Part shown: positions 29,844-40,002 of the stretch, piece by piece
Position numbering within the stretch: the stretch's first letter is position 1
Layout of the letters: the number at the start of each line of letters is the position of its first letter
From: Alteraquisediminimonas sediminicola
GTDB taxonomy: Bacteria > Pseudomonadota > Alphaproteobacteria > Sphingomonadales > Sphingomonadaceae
Length of the DNA: 64,000 nt
Direction of reading: 5' to 3'
NCBI RefSeq assembly: GCF_019740335.1
Contig: NZ_JAHXZS010000001.1
Span: forward strand, 806,001-870,000
The notes under the pieces: model-generated
The model's database searches: none
Told to the model about the DNA's origin: nothing
Seen by the model: the letters and a program-made list of their open reading frames with translations, nothing else
Made by a program: the position numbers and the translations under genes

Positions 29844-30407
29844 TCAGCCGAGATTGGCGTTGACCATCGTGTAGAACATCGCCAGCGACAACAGGGTGTT
29901 CGTGCGCGAGAAGATCATCGCACGGCCTGCGGCTGCGGCCTTCACGGCATCTTCGGCTGGCACAAGACCAAGGGCCTTCTGCTGTGCCGGCCAGATCACG
30001 AACCACACGTTGAACGCCATAACCAGCGCAATATACATGCCGATGCCAATCAGCTGATAACCCGGCTGAAGCGTGAAGGCGTCATGGGCATAGCCCGCCT
30101 GAATGGCGATAATCAGGCCCGTCAGCACCGTGAAAGCAGCACCCCAACGGAACCAGAACAACGCTTCCGGTGCGATGTATTTGCTAACCGCAGGCTTCAA
30201 TTCAGCCGGCACTTTCGGCATCGTCGGGATCTGGACGAAGTTGAAATAATATAACAGGCCGATCCACATCACGCCAAAGACGAGATGCGCCCAGCGCAAG
30301 ATCGCCGGCACGGTTTCGCCGTTCGGACCGATGCCCGCAATTACCACGATCGCAAGCAGCAGGCCCGCTGCCAGCACCGCATTCAGATTGCCAAAAAATT
30401 TAGCCAA
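29844..30407 (-). CDS. Urate hydroxylase PuuD-like (urate oxidase N-terminal family) membrane protein
   Basis: The 187-residue protein has about five hydrophobic segments: residues 5-25, AHLVFGVMWIGLLYYFN, FRWGAAFTVLTGLIIA, IGIGMYIALVMAFNVWFVIWP and a final LLSLAMFYTMV. The WAHLVFGVMWIGLLYYFNFVQ core is what I recognise from the urate_ox_N/PuuD family. Members with an added cytochrome c domain oxidise urate in the membrane; this one lacks that domain and any CxxCH, so activity on urate is uncertain. I prefer the TTG at 30407 with GGGGAG 7-8 bases upstream over the ATG at 30425, which would lie inside the ribosome site region. No purine-catabolism neighbours are present. Confidence 0.65.
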   Translation of the reverse strand: MAKFFGNLNAVLAAGLLLAIVVIAGIGPNGETVPAILRWAHLVFGVMWIGLLYYFNFVQIPTMPKVPAELKPAVSKYIAPEALFWFRWGAAFTVLTGLIIAIQAGYAHDAFTLQPGYQLIGIGMYIALVMAFNVWFVIWPAQQKALGLVPAEDAVKAAAAGRAMIFSRTNTLLSLAMFYTMVNANLG

Positions 30408-30538
30408 AGTCGTTCTCCCCCGCATTTCATGCTGTCAAGATTGATGGTCGCAGGTAGCTTGTCGCCAAGCGATCCCAGCCGCCGCACGCAACCATACTGG
30501 CGCGCAAGTTATGCACGCAAAGCTGATTTGTCACCCAA

Positions 30539-30553
30539 TTTAATCGGATTAAA
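30539..30553. promoter_or_regulatory. 15-base palindrome upstream of the PuuD-like gene
   Basis: TTTAATCGGATTAAA is a perfect palindrome around a central G. It lies about 130 bases upstream of the PuuD-like start and just past the ybaB stop. Its symmetry suggests a dimeric regulator site, but the regulator is unknown and the TTAA spacing does not fit CtrA. Confidence 0.35.
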
Positions 30554-30561
30554 CTTAAAGG

Positions 30562-30576
30562 CCAATCGATGATTGG
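30562..30576 (-). terminator. Weak hairpin after ybaB
   Basis: CCAATC (30562-30567) pairs with GATTGG (30571-30576), 2 bases beyond the ybaB stop on the minus strand, followed by a partly T-rich tract. It is a short stem and a doubtful terminator. Confidence 0.3.
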
Positions 30577-30578
30577 TC

Positions 30579-30902
30579 TCAGAACGGCAGTTTGAAGCCC
30601 GGCGGCAACGGTATACCGGCCGACATCTTGCTCATTTCGGCCCCGGCCACGGCATCCGCCTTGGCACGTGTATCATTATAGGCGGCAATCAGCAGATCTT
30701 CGAGCATCTGCTTTTCCTCCGGCTGCAACAGGCTCGGATCAATGTCGATCCCGAGGATGCGCCCCTTGGCCGTCGCCTTGATCTTCACCAGACCGCCGCC
30801 CGATTGGCCTTCGACCTCGGTCGTGTCCAATTGAGCCTGTGCCCGGGCCAGTTCGTCTTGCACATTCTTCGCCATAGCGAGGATATCATCGAGATTTTGC
30901 AC
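30579..30902 (-). CDS. ybaB: YbaB/EbfC-family nucleoid-associated protein
   Basis: The 107-residue protein has the small YbaB fold: an N-terminal helix (MQNLDDILAMAKNVQDELARAQ), a central strand segment EVEGQSGGGLVKIKATAKGRI and an acidic helix with EEKQMLEDLL. It binds DNA non-specifically as a dimer. It follows dnaX directly, the usual dnaX-ybaB(-recR) arrangement, though recR is missing here. I prefer the GTG at 30902 because GCGGAG lies 8 bases upstream; a GTG at 30911, giving 110 residues and an overlap with dnaX, lacks usable spacing. Confidence 0.92.
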   Translation of the reverse strand: MQNLDDILAMAKNVQDELARAQAQLDTTEVEGQSGGGLVKIKATAKGRILGIDIDPSLLQPEEKQMLEDLLIAAYNDTRAKADAVAGAEMSKMSAGIPLPPGFKLPF

Positions 30903-30903
30903 G

Positions 30904-32583
30904 TCATGCACTCCGCAGTTTCAAAGGATGATGGTCGATCAGTTCCGCCCCCGGAAACGCATGCAACGCCGCTGCCACTAACGGGTCGGCCAAAATGGCT
31001 TGACGCGCGGCCTCTTCGGCCATTTGCTCTTGTTCCGCCAGCGTCGGCTCGGCAGGCAGGTCGCTTTCGCGCACGTCCCACACCAAGCCGGTCAGCGCTT
31101 TCAGTGCCGTCATCAGTGTGGGCAAAAATTCACGGTCGGCGGCGCGCGGCTTGCCGTGCAGCACCAGTTCCGGTGGCGCATAGCGCACCACCCCGAATTC
31201 GCGGCGCAATTTATCGCCGATAATCATCTTGCCCGCAGATTCCAGCGTGGCCACCAACTCGGCATAGCTTGCCGGAATAGTGGCGGTTTCGGGCACGATT
31301 TCCGCAGGGGGAGCAACCATCGTCACGCTTACCGTCGCTGTTCCGGCCATCGTTGCCCCGGCCATCGCGGGCGCAGCAGGTGCAGGCGCATTGCCCGCAG
31401 GCGCGGCAACCGCGCTACCGAACTCACCCGATGCCAGACGCCGCATCCATTCCCCCGGATCGGGCATGTTCGATGCGTGGATCACGCGCAACAGCGCCAT
31501 TTCCGCCGCTTCATAAGGCAAGGGCGCGGTCATCACTTCCTGCAAGCCCTTGAGCAGCAACTGCCACAGCCGATGCAATGCCGCAAAGCCAAGCCGCGAT
31601 GCCCATTCTTCATAGATCGCGCGCTCTTCCAGCGACTGGGCCGGATCGACCCGGTGCGACGATTTGGCGCGGGTCACCGCATGGACGATTTCCAACAGGC
31701 CGCGCAGTACATTGGTCGGCTCGACCCCGAGATCATATTGGTTACGCAAGCCATCGAGCGCACCCGCCGCATCCGCCTCCAGCACATGGCCGAACAGATC
31801 GCGGATCGCATTGCGATCGGCCAAACCCAGCATCTCGCGCACCTGATCGGCGGTCACCTGCTCAATCCCATGGGCAATCGCCTGATCGAGGATCGACAAG
31901 CCATCGCGCGCCGACCCTTCCGCCGCCCGCGCGATCAGCGCCAGCGCCTCCGGCTCCGCATCCACGCCCTCAGCCGTGATCACCTTGGCAAAATGATCCG
32001 CGAGCATATCCGCAGGAATCCGCCGCAGGTCGAACCGCTGGCAGCGCGACAACACCGTAACCGGCAATTTATGCACTTCGGTCGTCGCAAACAGGAACTT
32101 CACATGGGCGGGAGGTTCTTCCAGCGTCTTCAACAACGCGTTGAACGCGTTCTTGGTCAGCATATGGACTTCGTCGATAATATAGATCTTGAAGCGCGCC
32201 GACACGGCGGCATAGCGCACGGCCTCGATAATCTCGCGCACATCGTCCACGCCGGTATTGGAGGCGGCGTCCATTTCGATCACATCGATATGCCGCCCCT
32301 CGGCAATCGCCTGACAAGGTTCGCAGATACCGCATGGGTCAATGGTCGGGCCGCCCTCGCCATCCGGGCCGATGCAGTTCAATGCCTTGGCGATCAACCG
32401 CGCGGTCGAGGTCTTGCCGACCCCACGCACGCCGGTCATCAAAAACGCATGGGCGATGCGGTCGCGCTTGATCGCGTTGCCCAAGGTCTGGACCATCGCC
32501 TCTTGCCCGATCAGGTCGACAAAACGCTGTGGCCGGTATTTCCGGGCAAGCACGCGATAAGGGGGGGGCGATGTTTCAGTCAC
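30904..32583 (-). CDS. dnaX: DNA polymerase III subunit gamma/tau
   Basis: DnaX is the clamp-loader ATPase and organises the replisome. The 559-residue protein has Walker A GVRGVGKT at 51-58, a zinc site C70/C84/C87/C90, the DEVH Walker B (IYIIDEVHML), the sensor-1 region LFATTEVHKLPVTVLSRCQRFDL, and an Ala/Pro/Thr-rich hinge near residue 400. The C-terminal region beyond it corresponds to tau. The start is GTG at 32583. A run of eight C lies in codons 5-8, just after the start. I see no poly-A slippery site of the E. coli type, so a separate gamma product is not predicted. Confidence 0.96.
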   Translation of the reverse strand: MTETSPPPYRVLARKYRPQRFVDLIGQEAMVQTLGNAIKRDRIAHAFLMTGVRGVGKTSTARLIAKALNCIGPDGEGGPTIDPCGICEPCQAIAEGRHIDVIEMDAASNTGVDDVREIIEAVRYAAVSARFKIYIIDEVHMLTKNAFNALLKTLEEPPAHVKFLFATTEVHKLPVTVLSRCQRFDLRRIPADMLADHFAKVITAEGVDAEPEALALIARAAEGSARDGLSILDQAIAHGIEQVTADQVREMLGLADRNAIRDLFGHVLEADAAGALDGLRNQYDLGVEPTNVLRGLLEIVHAVTRAKSSHRVDPAQSLEERAIYEEWASRLGFAALHRLWQLLLKGLQEVMTAPLPYEAAEMALLRVIHASNMPDPGEWMRRLASGEFGSAVAAPAGNAPAPAAPAMAGATMAGTATVSVTMVAPPAEIVPETATIPASYAELVATLESAGKMIIGDKLRREFGVVRYAPPELVLHGKPRAADREFLPTLMTALKALTGLVWDVRESDLPAEPTLAEQEQMAEEAARQAILADPLVAAALHAFPGAELIDHHPLKLRSA

Positions 32584-32641
32584 GATTGTCGTTTACCGCC
32601 GCTCGCCCCCCAAAGTCGAGCGGGAACTTAAGAGTATGAGC

Positions 32642-33049
32642 TTAACTGCGGACCATGCCAATCGACATCTGGGTCAGCGCATCAAGCATCGAATTGGCCA
32701 GCGCCTGATCATGGCCGAGATGGGCCTCAATCGCCTGTCCCATGGCCGCGATCCATTGCTTGGCGGTCGCCTGGGTGACGGGCGTGGGCAATTTATTATG
32801 CGCCGACATGACACAGGCGCCGGGGCGCTGTTCAAACCAATCGCGCGGCCCGCCGCTCCATGCCGTCAGATAGCCCGTCAATGATTCGCGCATCGGGGTG
32901 AGGTCCGGCGCATGCATATCGCGCAGCTCCTTGAACGCCGGGTCGCTTTCCATGCGGTCGTAAAAATCATTTACGATCGCCGCAATCACCGGCGCGCCGC
33001 CCAAACGTTCAAACGGGGTCATCGGCTTGGTTTGGGTCTCTTCGCTCAT
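32642..33049 (-). CDS. Group II truncated haemoglobin
   Basis: The 135-residue protein has the 2-on-2 globin pattern of group II (HbO-like): PFERLGGAPVIAAIVNDFYDRM, then LRDMHAPDL with a YLTAWSGGPRDWFEQ segment, a histidine in SAHNKLPT that is the likely proximal ligand, and a tryptophan in AKQWIAAM at the G8 position typical of group II. Such globins bind oxygen or nitric oxide and are linked to redox stress, but the substrate here is unknown. GAGGA sits 6 bases before the ATG at 33049. An FNR/FixK-like half-palindrome is found about 74 bases upstream. Confidence 0.88.
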   Translation of the reverse strand: MSEETQTKPMTPFERLGGAPVIAAIVNDFYDRMESDPAFKELRDMHAPDLTPMRESLTGYLTAWSGGPRDWFEQRPGACVMSAHNKLPTPVTQATAKQWIAAMGQAIEAHLGHDQALANSMLDALTQMSIGMVRS

Positions 33050-33116
33050 TATCGTTCCTCGGTGATCTTGATATCGTTATGGCCCGCACCCCAACATGAT
33101 CCGGGGCGCACACGCA

Positions 33117-33130
33117 TTGATCTGGCGCAA
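33117..33130 (-). promoter_or_regulatory. FNR/FixK-type box upstream of the truncated haemoglobin gene
   Basis: The minus strand reads TTGCGCCAGATCAA. This fits the FixK-type pattern TTG[AC]-N6-[TG]CAA and is two mismatches from the classic TTGAT-N4-ATCAA. Its centre is about 74 bases from the start codon, which would leave a leader of about 33 bases if it acts at -41.5. No convincing -10 hexamer backs this up. Confidence 0.35.
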
Positions 33131-33152
33131 ATGGGGATTACCTCCCCCATTT
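33129..33152 (-). terminator. Hairpin after tyrS
   Basis: AAATGGGG (33129-33136) pairs with CCCCATTT (33145-33152) around an 8-base loop, 6 bases past the tyrS stop on the minus strand. The T-tract after it is only three bases, so termination may be inefficient. It overlaps the FNR-like box by two bases. Confidence 0.4.
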
Positions 33153-33157
33153 TCCAC

Positions 33158-34387
33158 TCAAACGCCGCGCAAAATCCCATGCAATTTCTTGCCCGCCGAT
33201 ATTTTTACATCCGCTCCGCCCATCGCGATCACCAGCGCCTCATCCGACACTTTCTCGCCATCGACGCGCGCGCCGCCGCCCTTGATCAGGCGCTTGGCCT
33301 CGCCCTTGCTGGCAACCAGCCCCAGTTCGACCAATGCGTCCAGTACAGCGATGCTGCCGCCCGACACATCCAGCGTCGGCAGATCCGACCCCGCAGACCC
33401 CTGTTCAAACACGGCCTTGGCGGTGGCTTGGGCGGACTGCGCCGCATCCTCGCCCCGGCACATGGCGGTGCAGGCATTGGCCAATACGATCTTCGCTGCA
33501 TTGATGTCTGCGCCTTCCAGCGCTTCCAACCGTGCGATTTCATCCAATGGCAGATCGGTGAACAGCCGCAGGAACCGGCCCACATCGGCATCCTGCGTAT
33601 TCCGCCAGAACTGCCAATACTCATAATGCGACAGGCTCGCTTCATTCAGCCAGACCGCGCCCGACATGGTCTTGCCCATCTTGCCGCCATCGGCGGTGGT
33701 GATGAGCGGGGTCGTCACGCCGAACACCTCGATCCCGTCCATCCGGCGGGTCAGTTCGATGCCGTTGATGATATTGCCCCATTGATCCGAACCGCCCATC
33801 TGCAATCGGCAACCGAACCGGCGCGACAATTCCATGAAGTCATAGGCTTGCAGGATCATGTAATTGAATTCGAGGAAGCTCAACGATTGCTCGCGATCCA
33901 GCCGCAGCTTCACCGAATCGAAGCTCAGCATCCGGTTGATCGAGAAATGCTGGCCGACATCGCGCAGGAACGGGATATATTCGAGCTTATCGAGCCATTC
34001 GGCATTATCGACCATCACCGCATCACTCGGGCCATCACCAAAGGTCAAAAACCGCTCGAACACCTGACGGATCGACGCGACGTTGGAGGCGATAACCTCT
34101 TCGGTCAGCATCTTGCGCGCTTCATCCTTGAAGCTCGGATCGCCGATCTTGCCGGTCCCGCCGCCCATCACGACAATCGGCTTATGCCCGGCCTGTTGCA
34201 GGCGACGCAGCAGCATGATCTGGACCAAGGAGCCGACATGCAAAGACGGCGCGGTGGGATCGAAACCGATATAGCCGGGGATAATCCCCTTAACGGCCTG
34301 TGCATCCAGCGCGGACGCATCGGTGACCTGGTGGATATAGCCGCGCTCATTAAGCAGCTTGAGGAGCGAAGATTGATAGTCTGTCAT
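33158..34387 (-). CDS. tyrS: Tyrosyl-tRNA synthetase
   Basis: The 409-residue class I synthetase charges tRNA-Tyr. The HIGH-type motif is PSLHVGSL near residue 50; the second signature is GKMGKT, a variant of KMSKS, and [10 protein letters not shown] forms the tyrosine pocket. The C-terminal 70 residues contain the S4 RNA-binding domain ([23 protein letters not shown]). The ATG at 34387 is the family start; the open frame extends upstream into moeA sequence and is not coding there. Confidence 0.96.
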   Translation of the reverse strand: MTDYQSSLLKLLNERGYIHQVTDASALDAQAVKGIIPGYIGFDPTAPSLHVGSLVQIMLLRRLQQAGHKPIVVMGGGTGKIGDPSFKDEARKMLTEEVIASNVASIRQVFERFLTFGDGPSDAVMVDNAEWLDKLEYIPFLRDVGQHFSINRMLSFDSVKLRLDREQSLSFLEFNYMILQAYDFMELSRRFGCRLQMGGSDQWGNIINGIELTRRMDGIEVFGVTTPLITTADGGKMGKTMSGAVWLNEASLSHYEYWQFWRNTQDADVGRFLRLFTDLPLDEIARLEALEGADINAAKIVLANACTAMCRGEDAAQSAQATAKAVFEQGSAGSDLPTLDVSGGSIAVLDALVELGLVASKGEAKRLIKGGGARVDGEKVSDEALVIAMGGADVKISAGKKLHGILRGV

Positions 34388-34442
34388 GATGGCGGCGCAC
34401 TTAGCATGATGCCGCGCCCAGATCAAAGCAGGTGAACGTCGA

Positions 34443-35624
34443 TCACAATAACAGGCATTCGACCTGCGCCCCGGCCTCCATCGCTCCATCATTTATCGGG
34501 CGATAGATCAGGACATTGGCCTGAGAAAGCGCATATACCGCGCCGCTATCTTGCACCCGAAGCGGCGTCACCACCCGCCCATCCCAATGTCCGCGCAGAT
34601 ATTCCGCGCGTTTTCCAACGGGCGACAGCGCCGCCCCCACGGGCAACGACACCAGATCCGGCGCAGGATTGGCAGCGCCGGAAAGGGCCGCGACCAAAGG
34701 CTTCAAGAATAATTGTGCCGTCACAAACGCGCTCACCGGATTGCCGGGCAGACCCAGCACGACGGTCTTGCCCAACTGCCCCGCCATCAACGGCTTGCCC
34801 GGCTTCATCGCGACCTTGTAAAAATCGATTTCAGCCCCCGCCGCCGCGAGCGCAGGCCGCACCAGATCATGATCGCCGACCGAAGCGCCCCCGGTGGTGA
34901 CAATGATGTCGGCATCGGCACATCCCCGGATCGCCGCCTCAATCGCCGACAGGTCATCGCGGATGATCCCTTTGTCCATCACCTCACATGGCAGGCCATG
35001 AAGCAAGGCCTGCAACATCACGCCATTGGAACCGGGCAATTGATCCGCCCCCACCGGATGGCCGGGCTGCACCAATTCATTCCCCGTCGAAATCAACGCG
35101 ATGCGCACCTTCCTTGCCACAGGAATAGAGCCATGCCCCGCCATCGCCGCCAGCGCAATATGGGCTGCATTCAACAATTCGCCCTTGTGAATGACGGCCC
35201 GACCTTGCCCGAAATCCGCCCCCTTGGCCCGCACATGCAGGCCATAACGGTGCGGCGCATCGCCGGTCAGGGTGACGGTCGCGCCCTCCGTCCCAACCTC
35301 TTCCTGTATCAAAATCGTGTCCGCGCCCTCAGGCATCGTCGCCCCGGTGAAAATCCGCACGCATTCGCCCGGTGCCACTTCCCCCGCAAACCGCGCGCCC
35401 GCAGCGCTTTCCCCCACCAAGCGCCAAGGCCCGGGCAGATCATCGAAGCGGATCGCATAGCCATCCATCGCCGACAGATCATCGGCAGGCTGATGACGCA
35501 TCGCCACCACATCCGCGCCCGCCCAGCGCCCGACCGCCTGCATCAACGGCACGCGCTCTTGCGGCAATATAGTCCCCAGCGCCAATAATCGCGCCTGCGC
35601 CTCGGCTACCGGCAACAGGCTCAT
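34443..35624 (-). CDS. moeA: Molybdopterin molybdenumtransferase MoeA
   Basis: MoeA inserts molybdate into adenylylated molybdopterin. The 393-residue protein shows [53 protein letters not shown] and [12 protein letters not shown], covering the MogA-like and flanking domains of MoeA. The ATG at 35624 overlaps the moaC stop by 4 bases. It is the last gene of the ppiD-trp-moaC-moeA run; in relatives lexA often follows, but here the next gene is tyrS. Confidence 0.95.
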   Translation of the reverse strand: MSLLPVAEAQARLLALGTILPQERVPLMQAVGRWAGADVVAMRHQPADDLSAMDGYAIRFDDLPGPWRLVGESAAGARFAGEVAPGECVRIFTGATMPEGADTILIQEEVGTEGATVTLTGDAPHRYGLHVRAKGADFGQGRAVIHKGELLNAAHIALAAMAGHGSIPVARKVRIALISTGNELVQPGHPVGADQLPGSNGVMLQALLHGLPCEVMDKGIIRDDLSAIEAAIRGCADADIIVTTGGASVGDHDLVRPALAAAGAEIDFYKVAMKPGKPLMAGQLGKTVVLGLPGNPVSAFVTAQLFLKPLVAALSGAANPAPDLVSLPVGAALSPVGKRAEYLRGHWDGRVVTPLRVQDSGAVYALSQANVLIYRPINDGAMEAGAQVECLLL

Positions 35625-36109
35625 GCCCCGGTGGCGTCCTCTGGCCGCTGCCAATCGCCGGACTTGCCGCCGGTCTTGGTCAACAATCGAATATCGCGGA
35701 TCGTCATCGCCTTATCTACGGCCTTAGCCATGTCATAAATCGTGAGCAATGCGACCGAAGTCGCTGTCAACGCTTCCATTTCCACCCCGGTCTGGCCGTT
35801 GGTCCGCACGGTCGCTTGCGCCCGCACGCCTTGTCCGACCAATTCCAACTCGATCACGACCTTGGTGATCGGCAGCGGATGGCACAACGGAATCAGTTCG
35901 CTCGTTTTCTTCGCCGCCATGATCCCGGCAATGCGGGCGGTCGCCAACACATCGCCCTTTTTTACCGCGCCATCGCGAATGGCCGACAGTGCCTCCGCCG
36001 ACATATCGATCCAGCCTTCGGCCACCGCCTCGCGGCTGGTCACGGCCTTGCCCGACACATCGACCATATGGGCCGCCCCATGCGCGTCGAGATGGGTGAG
36101 CTTGGTCAT
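35621..36109 (-). CDS. moaC: Cyclic pyranopterin monophosphate synthase MoaC
   Basis: MoaC converts the MoaA product into cyclic pyranopterin monophosphate, the first stable molybdopterin precursor. The 162-residue protein has [15 protein letters not shown] at the N terminus, [18 protein letters not shown] in the active site and [20 protein letters not shown] near the C terminus, as in all MoaC. The ATG at 36109 overlaps trpC by 4 bases; an upstream extension of the frame belongs to trpC on another frame. Confidence 0.96.
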   Translation of the reverse strand: MTKLTHLDAHGAAHMVDVSGKAVTSREAVAEGWIDMSAEALSAIRDGAVKKGDVLATARIAGIMAAKKTSELIPLCHPLPITKVVIELELVGQGVRAQATVRTNGQTGVEMEALTATSVALLTIYDMAKAVDKAMTIRDIRLLTKTGGKSGDWQRPEDATGA

Positions 36110-36930
36110 GCCCCGGTCAGCAACTGCCGGGTCGCAAGCTCGACATCCGCCTGCCGCATCAGGCTTTCGCCGACGAGGAAGCAATGCACGCCCTGCGCCT
36201 CTAACGCAGCCACATCCGCATGCCCGCCAATGCCGCTTTCCGCCACAAAGGTGCAATCCTTGGGGGCCAAAGCCGCCAGCCGCGCCGACAGGCCAATATC
36301 AACGGTGAAGGTCTGGAGATTACGGTTATTCACGCCGATCAGGCGCGATTTGAGCTTCAACGCACGTTCAAGCTCCTGCGCATCATGCACCTCGATCAGA
36401 CTATCCATGCCATAGGCCAGCGCCGCCGCTTCAATATCGGCCATCTGATGATCGTCCAGCACGGCGGCAATGATCAGGATCGCATCCGCGCCAATCGACC
36501 GCGCCTCACTCACTTGCCATGTATCAACCATGAAATCCTTGCGGATCACCGGCAAGTGTACTGCCGCCCGCGCCGCGATCAGATATTCCTCATGCCCTTG
36601 AAAATAAGGCGCATCGGTCAACACCGACAGGCACGCCGCCCCGCCCTTTTCATAGGCACGTGCATGGGCAGGTGGGTCAAAATCAGGCCGGATCAATCCC
36701 TTGGACGGCGATGCTTTCTTGATCTCTGCAATCAGGCCCGGCAGCCCGGCGGCCACCTTGGCATCAAGCGCAGCCTTGAAACCGCGCGGTGCGCTTTGGG
36801 CAGATGCCAATTGATCGAGTTCGGCGATTGAACGCACCGCCTTACGCGCCGCGACTTCACCACGCTTGGTCGCGCAGATTTCATCGAGCTTGTTGGCGAA
36901 GGTCACTTCAGGGGTCGCATTAGTCGTCAT
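36106..36930 (-). CDS. trpC: Indole-3-glycerol phosphate synthase
   Basis: TrpC closes the indole ring in tryptophan synthesis. The 274-residue TIM barrel has [45 protein letters not shown] and [13 protein letters not shown], the substrate- and phosphate-binding loops of the family. It is monofunctional, without a fused TrpF. The ATG at 36930 shares a base with the trpD stop (TGATG). Confidence 0.96.
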   Translation of the reverse strand: MTTNATPEVTFANKLDEICATKRGEVAARKAVRSIAELDQLASAQSAPRGFKAALDAKVAAGLPGLIAEIKKASPSKGLIRPDFDPPAHARAYEKGGAACLSVLTDAPYFQGHEEYLIAARAAVHLPVIRKDFMVDTWQVSEARSIGADAILIIAAVLDDHQMADIEAAALAYGMDSLIEVHDAQELERALKLKSRLIGVNNRNLQTFTVDIGLSARLAALAPKDCTFVAESGIGGHADVAALEAQGVHCFLVGESLMRQADVELATRQLLTGA

Positions 36931-37883
36931 CAAAAAGCAATCCAGCAATCCAGCAGGGCCTTGGCCAGCCCCTTGTCCAGCGCCTCACGCGCCTCTTCCA
37001 CCCCATCTTGCCAGTCGCGGGCGGCCCCGGCAACCATCAACGCCGCCGCCGCATTCAGCAGCACCGCATCGCGATAGGCACCTTCTTCCCCCAACAACAG
37101 CCGCCGTAGCGCCGCCGCGTTTTCCGCAGCATCGCCACCGCGAATGGCCTCCAAAGGATGGCGCGACAGGCCCGCATCTTCCGGCACGATCTCGCCATCG
37201 CCAAGCCCCAATCCAATGGTGGCAAATTGGCTCGGCCCGGCGATGGACAATTCATCCAGCCCTTCATTGCCGGACACGATCATCGCGCGTTCCATCCCGA
37301 TCAACTGCATCGCATCGCGATAGAGCGGGATCAAGGACGGGCTGGACACGCCAACAAGCTGGCGACGCACCCCTGCCGGATTGGCGAGCGGCCCGAGCAG
37401 ATTAAAGATCGTGCGCCGACCAAGGGCGCGACGAATGGGCGCAATCCGCCCCAAAGCCGGGTGATATTTCTGGGCAAAGAGAAAGGCGATACCAAGATCG
37501 TCCAGACATGCCTCAGCCCGATCCGCCGCGCGGTCGAGGTCAAGGCCCAGCACCTCCAGCGTATCCGCCCCGCCCGCCTTGGACGATGCCGCGCGATTGC
37601 CATGCTTGGCGACCGGCACGCCATAGGCCGCCACGACCAGCGCCACGGCGGTGGAGACATTCAGACTATGCTGGCCATCGCCACCGGTGCCGCAGACATC
37701 AATCGCGCCTTCAGGGGCCGCAATCCGCATCATCCGCGCCCGCATCGCCCGCGCCGCGCCCGCCACTTCCTCGGCAGTTTCGCCGCGCTCGGCCAAGGCG
37801 GTCAACAGCGATGCAATCGCATCGTCCGCCATCTCGCCATCAAGCATCGCACCGAATTGAAGCTCTGCCTCGCCAGCCGTCAT
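36930..37883 (-). CDS. trpD: Anthranilate phosphoribosyltransferase
   Basis: TrpD attaches phosphoribosyl to anthranilate. The 317-residue product carries the PRPP-binding [16 protein letters not shown], the [15 protein letters not shown] segment and [11 protein letters not shown]. It is a little shorter than the usual 330-345 residues, with a compact C terminus. It overlaps trpG by 4 bases and trpC by one. Confidence 0.96.
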   Translation of the reverse strand: MTAGEAELQFGAMLDGEMADDAIASLLTALAERGETAEEVAGAARAMRARMMRIAAPEGAIDVCGTGGDGQHSLNVSTAVALVVAAYGVPVAKHGNRAASSKAGGADTLEVLGLDLDRAADRAEACLDDLGIAFLFAQKYHPALGRIAPIRRALGRRTIFNLLGPLANPAGVRRQLVGVSSPSLIPLYRDAMQLIGMERAMIVSGNEGLDELSIAGPSQFATIGLGLGDGEIVPEDAGLSRHPLEAIRGGDAAENAAALRRLLLGEEGAYRDAVLLNAAAALMVAGAARDWQDGVEEAREALDKGLAKALLDCWIAF

Positions 37884-38482
37884 GCCTGATTTTTCCCCGG
37901 CAATTCTTTAACGGGCAGGCCCGCAATCCGCATGAAATTCGCGAGCATCGCATGGCCATGTTCGGTCGCGATGCTTTCCGGGTGGAATTGCACGCCATGG
38001 ATCGGCAACGACACATGGCGGAAACCCATCACCATTTCATCATCGGCGGTCGCGTTGACGATCAGGCAATCGGGAATATCCTCCACCACCAGCGAATGAT
38101 AACGGGTCGCGATGAATGGCGATGGCAGGCCTTGATAAAGCCCCGTGCCATCATGGCTGACCGGCGAGGTCTTGCCGTGCATCAACGTATGGGCACGCAC
38201 GACCTTGCCGCCGAAATGCTGGCCAATCGCCTGATGGCCAAGGCAAACGCCGAGCAACGGCTTGCCCGCATCGGCACAGGCCGCGACCAGATCAAGGCTG
38301 ATCCCCGCTTCATTCGGCGTGCAAGGACCGGGCGAAATGAGAAAGGCATCCGCCCCGCTCGCCATCGCCTGCTGGACGGTCAGCGCATCATTACGCACCA
38401 CCTTCACCTCGGCACCCAGTTCCATCAGATAATGCACAAGGTTCCAGGTGAAGCTGTCGTAATTGTCGATCACCAGAATCAT
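37880..38482 (-). CDS. trpG: Anthranilate synthase glutamine amidotransferase subunit
   Basis: TrpG hydrolyses glutamine and passes ammonia to TrpE. The 200-residue class I amidotransferase has [10 protein letters not shown] at the N terminus, the nucleophile motif [10 protein letters not shown] and the HPES catalytic histidine/glutamate. In some bacteria one amidotransferase serves both TrpE and PabB. The pabBC fusion elsewhere in this window has no amidotransferase of its own, so this subunit could be shared. It overlaps trpE and trpD by 4 bases each. Confidence 0.95.
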   Translation of the reverse strand: MILVIDNYDSFTWNLVHYLMELGAEVKVVRNDALTVQQAMASGADAFLISPGPCTPNEAGISLDLVAACADAGKPLLGVCLGHQAIGQHFGGKVVRAHTLMHGKTSPVSHDGTGLYQGLPSPFIATRYHSLVVEDIPDCLIVNATADDEMVMGFRHVSLPIHGVQFHPESIATEHGHAMLANFMRIAGLPVKELPGKNQA

Positions 38483-40002
38483 TGGCCGAACCCCGCTTCA
38501 CCCGCGACGCGCATCGCCTCTGCGGCGGCCGCAAATAATGCGCCCGATTTATGCTCACATTCGCGCTGCTCGGCTGCCGGATCGGAATCGGCAACGATCC
38601 CCGCCCCCGCCTGCACATGCATCACGCCATCTTTGACAACCGCTGTCCGCAACACGATGCAGCTATCCATGCTGCCATCCGGCGAGAAATAGCCGACGCA
38701 GCCCGCATATGGCCCGCGCGTTTCCGATTCCAGCTCGGCGATGATCTCGCAGGCCCGGACCTTGGGCGCGCCCGATACCGTGCCCGCCGGAAAGCCCGCG
38801 AACAGCGCGTCCAGCGCATCCTTGCTGGGATCAAGCTTGCCCACCACATTCGAGACGATGTGCATCACATGGCTGTAAAATTCGATCATATAGCTGTCGG
38901 TCACGGTCACCGTGCCTGCCGCCGCGACCCGGCCAACATCATTGCGCCCGAGATCGAGCAGCATCAAATGCTCCGCCCGTTCCTTGGGATCGGCGAGCAA
39001 GCTCGCCTTGTTCTCGGCATCCTCAATCGCGGTCTTGCCGCGTGGACGGGTGCCGGCCAGAGGACGGATCGTCACCTCGCCATCGCGCACGCGCACGAGA
39101 ATTTCCGGGCTGGAACCGATAATCGCAAAGCCCGGCAAATCGAGATGATAGAGGAATGGCGACGGGTTGATGCGCCGCAAGGCGCGATAGAGGTCGAACG
39201 GCGGCAGCGGGAATTTCTGGGTGAAACGCTGCGCCAGCACGATCTGGAAAATATCGCCTGCGCGGATATAGTCCTTCCCCTTTGCGACCATCCCGGCATA
39301 GGCGTCAGGCGTCATCACCGCCTCACGCGGCGGCAGTGTCAGCTCGCCCGCATATTTCTGCGCCGGGAGCAACGGCTGCGCCATGCGCGCGCCGACTGCA
39401 TCGATCCTCTCATGCGCCAAGGCGATCACCGCCTCAATCGACGCATCGGCCAGCGCCTCCGGCCAGATCGGCGCGACGATATAAAGCTGGTCGGCCAGCC
39501 GGTCGAACACGAGAATGACCGTCGGACGGGCAAAGATCATGTCCGGCACGCCCAAAGGATCATGCGCCGGACGCGGCAATTTTTCGACCAGCCCGATGGT
39601 TTCATAACCGAAATAGCCAACGAGACAGGCCAATGCCTTGGGCAGGCCCTCCGGCACATCCAGACGGCATTGCTGCACCAAGGTCCGCAACGCATCGAGG
39701 CTGGATTGCGCCACCGGCGCGAACGCCTGCTTGTCCGATTGCCATTGGCGATTGATCTCGGCCTTTTCGCCCTGCGCGCGGAACAGCAGATCGGGATCGA
39801 TGCCAAGCAGGCTATAACGCCCGCGCACCGCGCCGCCTTCGACCGATTCCAACAGGAAATCGCCACGCCCCGGCTGCATCAGCTTCAGCGCTGCCGACAC
39901 CGGCGTTTCCGTATCGCAAATCAGCCGCGACCAGACGAGGCCGGGCTTGCCCTTGCCAAGGGCGATACGGGCTTCGGCATCATTAAAACGTGTCTCTGTC
40001 AC
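38479..40002 (-). CDS. trpE: Anthranilate synthase component I
   Basis: TrpE makes anthranilate from chorismate with ammonia from TrpG. The 507-residue protein has the tryptophan feedback site region LLES (FLLESVEGG, about residue 51), then [27 protein letters not shown] and [17 protein letters not shown] of the chorismate-binding domain. The start is GTG at 40002, overlapping ppiD by 4 bases. No leader peptide or attenuator lies before it because ppiD coding sequence runs directly into it. Confidence 0.96.
   Translation of the reverse strand: MTETRFNDAEARIALGKGKPGLVWSRLICDTETPVSAALKLMQPGRGDFLLESVEGGAVRGRYSLLGIDPDLLFRAQGEKAEINRQWQSDKQAFAPVAQSSLDALRTLVQQCRLDVPEGLPKALACLVGYFGYETIGLVEKLPRPAHDPLGVPDMIFARPTVILVFDRLADQLYIVAPIWPEALADASIEAVIALAHERIDAVGARMAQPLLPAQKYAGELTLPPREAVMTPDAYAGMVAKGKDYIRAGDIFQIVLAQRFTQKFPLPPFDLYRALRRINPSPFLYHLDLPGFAIIGSSPEILVRVRDGEVTIRPLAGTRPRGKTAIEDAENKASLLADPKERAEHLMLLDLGRNDVGRVAAAGTVTVTDSYMIEFYSHVMHIVSNVVGKLDPSKDALDALFAGFPAGTVSGAPKVRACEIIAELESETRGPYAGCVGYFSPDGSMDSCIVLRTAVVKDGVMHVQAGAGIVADSDPAAEQRECEHKSGALFAAAAEAMRVAGEAGFGQ

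Noticed and set aside
30539-30553. CtrA binding site (TTAA pair)
   Set aside because: The TTAA halves are 5 bases apart rather than the 7 of the CtrA consensus.
30904-32583. Programmed frameshift in dnaX giving a gamma subunit
   Set aside because: No A-rich slippery sequence with a downstream hairpin is seen at the domain III/IV border; the only homopolymer is the C tract near the start.
31000-32631. Long open frame (543 codons) on the plus strand opposite dnaX
   Set aside because: Antisense shadow; runs past the end of dnaX only by chance and lacks any motif.
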